From Bacteroidales bacterium (lineage in GTDB: Bacteria; Bacteroidota; Bacteroidia; Bacteroidales; UBA4181), in NCBI GenBank assembly GCA_031259205.1, contig JAIRLS010000133.1, positions 1 to 10,124 on the forward strand: a stretch of DNA of 10,124 nt, written 5' to 3'. Positions 5,846 through 10,124 of this stretch are shown here, one piece after another (the first letter of the stretch is position 1; every line of letters starts with the position of its first letter). Both the position numbers and the translations under genes were made by a program. The notes under the pieces are model-generated. The model saw only the letters and a list, made by a program, of their open reading frames with translations, did not search any database and was not told where the DNA came from.

Positions 5846-7996
5846 ATGAAGAGGATTTTTATCGGTATTGCGCTTGCCGTAAGCTGCATGTCGGCGTCTA
5901 AAGCCGAAGAAGGGATGTGGTTGTTGCCGCTGCTGGAAAAGTTCAATATCGGCGATATGCGGAAGATGGGCTGCGAACTGACCGCCGAACAGATATACGA
6001 CATCAATCATTCCAGCCTGAAAGACGCCGTCGCCATGCTGGGGAATTTCTGCACCTGCGAAATGATCTCCGGCGAAGGACTTGTGCTGACCAACCACCAT
6101 TGCGGCTATGGCTCCATACAGGAACACAGTACTCCGGAACACAACTATCTGGAAGACGGTTTCTGGGCGAAAACGCGAATGGAAGAAATATCCACTCCCG
6201 GTTTGACGGTTACTTTTTTAATCCGTATCGACGACGTTACCGAACGTATCGACAGTGTTTGGAATCCCGACATGACGGAGGAACTGAGGGAAACGCTTAT
6301 CAAACAAAAAATCGGCGATATTGAGGAAGAAGCCACGCGGGACAACTGGTATAAGGCTTCCGTAAAGAGTTTTTTCGGAGGCAACAGATATTACCTGTTA
6401 GTGTATGAAGTGTTTCCCGACGTTCGTATGGTAGGCGCTCCGCCTTCGTCCATCGGAAAATTCGGAGCAGACACCGACAACTGGATGTGGCCCCGCCACA
6501 CGGGCGATTTCAGCATGTTCCGCGTTTATGCCGATTCCACCGGAAAGCCGGCCGCCTGTTCCCCCGACAATATACCGCTGAAACCGCGCCATCACCTGCC
6601 CATTTCGCTGAAAGGCGTCGAAAAAAACGACTTCACCATGATCCTGGGATTCCCCGGCAGCACCGAACGCTACGCCACCTCCTGCGAAGTAAAGCAACTG
6701 CTGGAAAACGAACTCCCCAACAGAGTGAAAATTCGAGGTGAAAAACAGGAAATCATGAGGCGGCACATGTCGGCCGATGAAACCGTCAGGCTGAAATATG
6801 CCGCAAAATATTCGCAATCAAGCAATTATTGGAAAAACGCCATCGGCATGATGCAGGGCATCCGGCGTTTGAAAGTGTACGACAGAAAGGTCGAGCAGGA
6901 ACAACATTTTGTACAGTGGCTGGAAGACCATCCCGAACAAAAAACAGTCTGCGGCGAAGCGCTGTCAATGATCGAAGCCGGCGTCGAACAAACCAAAGAC
7001 TATGAAAAAGTAATGCAGTATGCCATCGAATGTTTCTTTCAGGGAGCGGAACTGATGCTCTTTTCGTTGCAATTCAATCCTCTCCTGACCGAAATGAAAA
7101 AGAAAAAACCGGACTACGACAAAATAGCGCTGATCACCGAGCTCTTGAGAATACAGGCCGACGCTTTTTACAAAAACTACGATGCGGCCTTAGACCGGGA
7201 AGTAACAGAAGCCATGCTCAAAATCTACCGCGACGACATTGCGCCCGCCTTTCATCCCGCCTTTTACCGCACTGTCGCCGAAAAATACAAGGGCGATATA
7301 CACAGGTACATGCAGGACTATTCCAAATCCTTCCTTACGGATGCAGAACAAGTGAAAGCCTTCCTGCAAAAACCTTCCGTTAAGGTACTGGAAAAGGATC
7401 CCGTTCTGAACGCCGGAAAATCCCTGCGCGACGCCTGCCTGCCGTGGATGGAAGAAATAGTAGCGGCAGAAAACAAAAAAGCGAAGGGACAGCGACTCTA
7501 CATTACCGGACTGCAAGCCATGCAGCCGGAGAAAAAATGGTATCCCGACGCCAACTTCACCATGAGGCTCACCTATGGATCCATACAGGACTATTTTCCA
7601 CGCGACGCCGTGTACTACAATTATTACACCACCCTGCAGGGCGTGATGGAAAAGGAAATCCCTGATAATTGGGAATTTACGGTACCCGATCGCCTGAAAG
7701 AACTCTACGCCCGGAAAGATTACGCCCCTTACGCCAACCGGCAAGGCGAACTGCCGCTCTGCTTCATCTCCACCAACGATATTACAGGCGGCAATTCGGG
7801 TAGCCCCGTCATTAACGGGAAAGGACAACTTGTCGGGCTGGCTTTCGACGGCAATTGGGAAGCCATGAGCGGCGACATCGCATTCGAGCCGGATTTGCAG
7901 CGAACCATCAGCGTTGACATCCGTTACGTGCTGTTTATCATCGACAAGTTCGCCGGCGCGAAACACCTGATCGACGAAATGACCATTATCCGCTAA
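5846..7996 (+). CDS. S46-family dipeptidyl peptidase, DPP7-type
   Basis: This 716-residue periplasmic serine exopeptidase removes dipeptides from peptide N-termini and has the normal S46 length. The ATG at 5846 opens a clear signal peptide (MKRIFIGIALAVSCMSASKA, cleaved before EEG); the frame reaches back to 5726, but the extra 40 residues look non-coding. The chymotrypsin-like fold carries the expected triad: His85 in TNHHCGY, Asp221 in WPRHTGDFS, and Ser651 in GGNSGSPV. The residue 18 positions after the serine is Gly669 in LAFDGNWE. In this family Gly there marks DPP7 (hydrophobic P1 preference), whereas Arg marks the acid-specific DPP11. The large helical domain (roughly residues 270-560) lies between Asp and Ser. 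Such enzymes let Bacteroidota feed on peptides. The SUI1 gene starts 12 bp downstream, so the two are likely co-transcribed. Confidence 0.95.
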   Translation: MKRIFIGIALAVSCMSASKAEEGMWLLPLLEKFNIGDMRKMGCELTAEQIYDINHSSLKDAVAMLGNFCTCEMISGEGLVLTNHHCGYGSIQEHSTPEHNYLEDGFWAKTRMEEISTPGLTVTFLIRIDDVTERIDSVWNPDMTEELRETLIKQKIGDIEEEATRDNWYKASVKSFFGGNRYYLLVYEVFPDVRMVGAPPSSIGKFGADTDNWMWPRHTGDFSMFRVYADSTGKPAACSPDNIPLKPRHHLPISLKGVEKNDFTMILGFPGSTERYATSCEVKQLLENELPNRVKIRGEKQEIMRRHMSADETVRLKYAAKYSQSSNYWKNAIGMMQGIRRLKVYDRKVEQEQHFVQWLEDHPEQKTVCGEALSMIEAGVEQTKDYEKVMQYAIECFFQGAELMLFSLQFNPLLTEMKKKKPDYDKIALITELLRIQADAFYKNYDAALDREVTEAMLKIYRDDIAPAFHPAFYRTVAEKYKGDIHRYMQDYSKSFLTDAEQVKAFLQKPSVKVLEKDPVLNAGKSLRDACLPWMEEIVAAENKKAKGQRLYITGLQAMQPEKKWYPDANFTMRLTYGSIQDYFPRDAVYYNYYTTLQGVMEKEIPDNWEFTVPDRLKELYARKDYAPYANRQGELPLCFISTNDITGGNSGSPVINGKGQLVGLAFDGNWEAMSGDIAFEPDLQRTISVDIRYVLFIIDKFAGAKHLIDEMTIIR

Positions 7997-8008
7997 AAAG
8001 AAAACGCC

Positions 8009-8356
8009 ATGCCGAAACAACAGGCACGAAACCGAATAAACGTGGTTTACTCCACCAATCCCGATTATCAATACAGGTACGATACGGACGACACGCCGGA
8101 AACCCTTCCTCCTTCCCGGCAAAACCTGCGCGTAACGCTCGATCGCAAAAACCGTAGCGGCAAAGCCGTCACAGTCGTCACAGGTTTTACAGGCGCCAAA
8201 GACGATTTGGAAACCCTTGCCAAAGAACTGAAAACCAAATGCGGCGTCGGGGGAACAGCCAAAAACGGAGAAATACTCATACAGGGCGATTTCCGTGAGA
8301 AAATCCTGCAACTGCTGAAACAAAACGGCTATCCCGCCAAAAAATCCGGCAGTTGA
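8009..8356 (+). CDS. SUI1/eIF1-like (YciH-type) translation factor homologue
   Basis: This 115-residue cytoplasmic protein has a variable, polar N-terminus (1-37) and one SUI1 domain (about 38-108). Diagnostic segments are RVTLDRKNRSGKAVTVVTGF at 41-60, including the R-x-G-K turn, then LAKELKTKCGVGGTAKNGEI at about 70-89, and the C-terminal IQGDFREKILQLLKQNGY. The family includes eukaryotic eIF1 and bacterial YciH. eIF1 controls start-codon selection on the small ribosomal subunit; the bacterial role is less settled and has been linked to inhibiting aberrant initiation. The gene sits 12 bp after the peptidase and 36 bp before pdxJ, with no terminator between, so it probably belongs to the same transcript. 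The link to a secreted peptidase has no obvious functional logic. Confidence 0.93.
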   Translation: MPKQQARNRINVVYSTNPDYQYRYDTDDTPETLPPSRQNLRVTLDRKNRSGKAVTVVTGFTGAKDDLETLAKELKTKCGVGGTAKNGEILIQGDFREKILQLLKQNGYPAKKSGS

Positions 8357-8392
8357 ACGCTTCCCCATTAACCCTCTAATTTATCCGTCATC

Positions 8393-9130
8393 ATGAAAAC
8401 AAAATTAAGTGTAAACATCAATAAAGTCGCCACCATACGCAATGCACGGGGAGGAAATATCCCGGACATTGTGCAGGTAGCGATGGACTGCGAAAAGTTC
8501 GGCGCACAGGGAATCACCGTTCACCCGCGTCCGGACGAACGGCATATCCGCTACAGCGACGTGTACGCCCTCCGGCCCTTACTCACCACCGAGTTCAACA
8601 TTGAAGGCAACCCCACCAGCCGGTTCATGCAGTTAGTGCTGGACGTGAAACCCCATCAGGCGACGCTCGTGCCGGACGCCGCCGATACCCTTACCTCCGA
8701 CAGCGGATGGGACGTCGTCGCCCATCGCGACCTCCTTACCGACGTCATCAAAGCACTGAAACAGGCAGGCATACGGACGTCCGTTTTCACAGGAACAGAC
8801 GTCAGGATGATCGAAGCGGCCGCCGCCATCGGAACAGACCGGGTCGAACTGTACACGGGACCCTACGCCCGCCTTTTCCCCATCGACAGGGAAGCCTCCG
8901 TCGCGCCTTTCGTGCAGGCTGCCGAAGCAGCCAAAGCCGCAGGACTCGACGTCAACGCAGGACACGACCTCAACCTGACGAACCTCAAATTCTTCATCAA
9001 AAGTATTCCCTGCGTCAAAGAAGTATCTATCGGCCATGCGCTCATCTCCGACGCGCTTTACTTCGGATTGCAGCAAACCATCCGGCTGTACGGGGAACAA
9101 ATCGCGGCCGCCGACAGCGACACGCCATGA
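8393..9130 (+). CDS. pdxJ: Pyridoxine 5'-phosphate synthase PdxJ
   Basis: PdxJ (245 residues) condenses 3-amino-2-oxopropyl phosphate (from the PdxA step) with 1-deoxy-D-xylulose 5-phosphate to form pyridoxine 5'-phosphate, in the DXP-dependent vitamin B6 pathway. The TIM-barrel landmarks are all present: VNINKVATIRNARGG at 7-21, ITVHPRPDERHI at 41-52 (catalytic-region H44, R46, H51), the FNIEGN strand with E71, LVPD at 92-95, VELYTG with E152 at 151-156, NAGHDL with H191, and a phosphate-binding IGHALI segment near the C-terminus. Length is normal. TGA overlaps the ATG of aroD by 4 bp (ATGA), indicating translational coupling. The codon choice is noticeably GC-richer than in the sugar block upstream. 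No separate promoter is seen in the 36 bp before it. Confidence 0.96.
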   Translation: MKTKLSVNINKVATIRNARGGNIPDIVQVAMDCEKFGAQGITVHPRPDERHIRYSDVYALRPLLTTEFNIEGNPTSRFMQLVLDVKPHQATLVPDAADTLTSDSGWDVVAHRDLLTDVIKALKQAGIRTSVFTGTDVRMIEAAAAIGTDRVELYTGPYARLFPIDREASVAPFVQAAEAAKAAGLDVNAGHDLNLTNLKFFIKSIPCVKEVSIGHALISDALYFGLQQTIRLYGEQIAAADSDTP

Positions 9131-9759
9131 ACGACCGCATCTGCACGATCATAGGCAATGTCGGCTATGTCGAATGTTTGCAACTGACGGCCTCCTTTCC
9201 GCTGGTAGAACTCCGGCTCGACCTGCTGTCCCTTGATTTCGAAAAAATAGAAACCCTGGCCCGGCGGTGCCGGCAATGGGTGGCCACTTGCCGCGAAGGA
9301 AAATATACGGAACGCGAACGTACCGTACAGCTCTCCACAGCCATCCGCGCAGGCGCCACCTATGTGGATATCGAATACGAAACCCGCGACGAATACCGCG
9401 AGCCGCTGGTCGACCTCGCCCGAAAGTGCGGCTCGCAAGTCATCCTCTCTTTCCACGATTTCGAAAAAACGCCCGCCCTTCCCGAAATGCTGCATATCAT
9501 CGAACAATCCCGGGAAAAAGGCGCAGACTGGGTGAAAATCGCCGTTACCGCCCACTCTGCCGCCGACGCCGCCCGCGTCATGTCGCTGTACGAACATCAT
9601 CAACGGATCATTGCCTTCGCTATGGGCGACGCCGGACGGATTACCCGCATCGCGGCGCCCTTCCTCGGCGCGCCCTTCACCTTCGCCGCTATCGACAAAA
9701 AACACGCCACAGCCCCCGGACAGTTCACCACACAACAAATGCGAAAAATGTTGATTTAA
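9127..9759 (+). CDS. aroD: Type I 3-dehydroquinate dehydratase AroD
   Basis: AroD (210 residues) dehydrates 3-dehydroquinate to 3-dehydroshikimate in the shikimate pathway to aromatic amino acids, through a Schiff base on lysine. Catalytic residues are recognisable: E83 in VDIEYE, H110 in LSFHDFEKTP, and the Schiff-base lysine K137 in WVKIAVTAHS. Substrate-binding elements are ELRLD at 29-33 and APGQF at 197-200+ with Q199, and an FAMGDAGRITR loop follows the barrel strand near 164-174. The reading frame stays open upstream inside pdxJ to 8707, but the ATG at 9127, overlapping the pdxJ stop, gives a protein that starts right at the first barrel strand. It is slightly shorter than the E. coli enzyme (about 250 residues), as is common for compact type I enzymes. 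It is the last gene of the run; a GC-rich hairpin follows 14 bp after the stop. Confidence 0.95.
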   Translation: MNDRICTIIGNVGYVECLQLTASFPLVELRLDLLSLDFEKIETLARRCRQWVATCREGKYTERERTVQLSTAIRAGATYVDIEYETRDEYREPLVDLARKCGSQVILSFHDFEKTPALPEMLHIIEQSREKGADWVKIAVTAHSAADAARVMSLYEHHQRIIAFAMGDAGRITRIAAPFLGAPFTFAAIDKKHATAPGQFTTQQMRKMLI

Positions 9760-9773
9760 AACATCCAACCGTA

Positions 9774-9829
9774 CCCCGCCTGCAACGTCGGCTTCCGGCG
9801 AGTTCCCGGCGGGGACGCCGAACCGCGTC
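9774..9829 (+). terminator. GC-rich multi-stem hairpin after aroD, possible terminator or structured RNA
   Basis: CCCCGCC (9774-9780) pairs perfectly with GGCGGGG (9808-9814). Inside it, CGTCGG (9786-9791) pairs with CCGGCG (9795-9800) through a CTT loop, with one G-U pair. Immediately after, GACGC (9814-9818) pairs with GCGTC (9825-9829) over a 6-nt loop. The position, 14 bp past the aroD stop, suits transcript ending or 3'-end protection. There is no T-run directly after the stems (the nearest is at 9888), so a classic intrinsic terminator is not shown. Confidence 0.4.
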
Positions 9830-9905
9830 AACGAAGGCGGCAGATGTTCCCGACACAGGAGAAACTCCATGCCTTTCATTCGTAAAATTTTTTTTCATTA
9901 TGCGC

Positions 9906-9936
9906 TTGGAAAACTCACGTTTTTTATGTAGCTTTA
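9906..9936 (+). promoter_or_regulatory. Candidate Bacteroides-type promoter for a gene beyond the window
   Basis: TTGG at 9906-9909 and TAGCTTTA at 9929-9936 are separated by 19 bp, close to TTTG-N19-TAnnTTTG (one mismatch in each element). A T-rich tract precedes the -7 element. Transcription would start near 9943 and run through the inverted repeat at 9983-10013. No gene starts before the right edge except possibly at 10117. Confidence 0.38.
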
Positions 9937-9982
9937 CGGAGAAGATAATACACGCGCGGCATAACCTGCCTTTAACGGATTT

Positions 9983-10013
9983 TATTGTTGAATATAGCTT
10001 ATATTCAACAATA
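9983..10013. repeat. Perfect 14-bp inverted repeat with a 3-nt loop
   Basis: TATTGTTGAATATA (9983-9996) and TATATTCAACAATA (10000-10013) are exact reverse complements around GCT. As RNA it would form a long AU-rich stem; as DNA it could be an operator. It lies about 40 nt after the predicted start of the promoter candidate. Its right arm is part of the 24-bp repeat also found at 5398. Confidence 0.7.
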
Positions 10014-10018
10014 TAGAT
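9995..10018 (+). repeat. 24-bp repeat, copy 2
   Basis: This is an exact second copy of the 24 bases at 5398-5421, 4.6 kb away. Here the repeat includes the right arm and loop of the 14-bp inverted repeat. The left arm is absent from copy 1, so the duplicated unit may be one end of a larger element or a conserved regulatory half-site. Confidence 0.75.
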
Positions 10019-10124
10019 GGAAAATTTTCACCCCTGACATTTCCAAATTTTTACGTAACAGGTATCATACCGGCGCTTTTGAGCAGTTCGGAGGTCTTTT
10101 AGGTTGATTCGGTATTATGCCAAT

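Larger units (their letters stand above)
9760..10124. other. 365-bp non-coding right end
   Basis: No credible gene is present. The left third is GC-rich and folds into hairpins. A run of eight T at 9888-9895 lies in the middle. The right part is AT-rich with a promoter candidate and an inverted repeat. A 39-codon frame at 9900-10016 reads straight through both the promoter candidate and the repeat and is not believable as a gene. An ATG at 10117 has too little sequence left to judge. Confidence 0.55.

Noticed and set aside
7190..8368. 392-codon minus-strand frame opposite the peptidase and SUI1 genes
   Set aside because: It covers two well-supported + strand genes with catalytic motifs and has no recognisable domain; it is an antisense shadow.
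8707..9126. Upstream extension of the aroD frame inside pdxJ
   Set aside because: Arg- and His-rich out-of-frame translation typical of a shadow of a GC-rich gene; AroD is complete from the ATG at 9127.
9900..10016. 39-codon small ORF starting MRLENSRFLC
   Set aside because: It runs through a promoter candidate and an inverted repeat, and has no family or ribosome-binding context.
5046..10090. Similarity between TACCGGCACTT (about 5073) and TACCGGCGCTT (about 10067) with nearby GTATNTCA-like bases
   Set aside because: The match is about a dozen bases with mismatches and fades outside, so it does not define a repeat.

Overview
The window looks like a chromosomal segment of a Bacteroidota organism, most likely of the order Bacteroidales. 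The main evidence is an S46-family dipeptidyl peptidase, a bacterial SUI1/eIF1-like protein, periplasmic DUF1080 and Gfo/Idh/MocA proteins, A-rich start regions without Shine-Dalgarno sequences, and promoter-like motifs of the Bacteroides type (TTG / TAnnTTTG). All confident genes are on the + strand. Genus and species cannot be told from the sequence.

Layout. Positions 1-557 hold no confident gene: an 18-codon reading-frame tail at the left edge, an unexplained open frame on the minus strand, and a perfect 20-bp palindrome at 471-490. Positions 558-4968 hold two tandem pairs of exported proteins. Each pair is a DUF1080 (3-keto-disaccharide hydrolase family) protein followed by a Gfo/Idh/MocA NAD(P)-dependent oxidoreductase. 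Positions 4969-5845 form an 877-bp gene-poor gap with a possible decayed reading frame, two 14-bp direct repeats and the first copy of a 24-bp repeat. Positions 5846-9759 hold a compact run: S46 dipeptidyl peptidase (DPP7-type by its specificity residue), a SUI1-domain protein, pdxJ (vitamin B6 synthesis) and aroD (shikimate pathway). pdxJ and aroD overlap by 4 bp. Positions 9760-10124 are non-coding: a GC-rich two-tier hairpin, a promoter candidate, and the second copy of the 24-bp repeat, this time as one arm of a 14-bp inverted repeat. The gene this promoter may drive would lie beyond the window.

How the genes work together. The four-gene block fits an oxidative route of glycoside breakdown in the periplasm. 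The oxidoreductase would oxidise a sugar C3 hydroxyl to a ketone, and the DUF1080 protein would cleave the keto-glycoside bond. Two pairs of clearly different sequence suggest two substrate classes or two steps. The second block looks like a housekeeping operon that combines periplasmic peptide degradation, a translation factor-like protein and two biosynthetic enzymes. The pdxJ-aroD end is visibly more GC-rich than the sugar block.

I found no tRNA, rRNA, CRISPR array or intact insertion sequence. The most unusual item is the duplicated DUF1080/oxidoreductase module. The repeat and hairpin elements in the two large gaps are the best non-coding leads.
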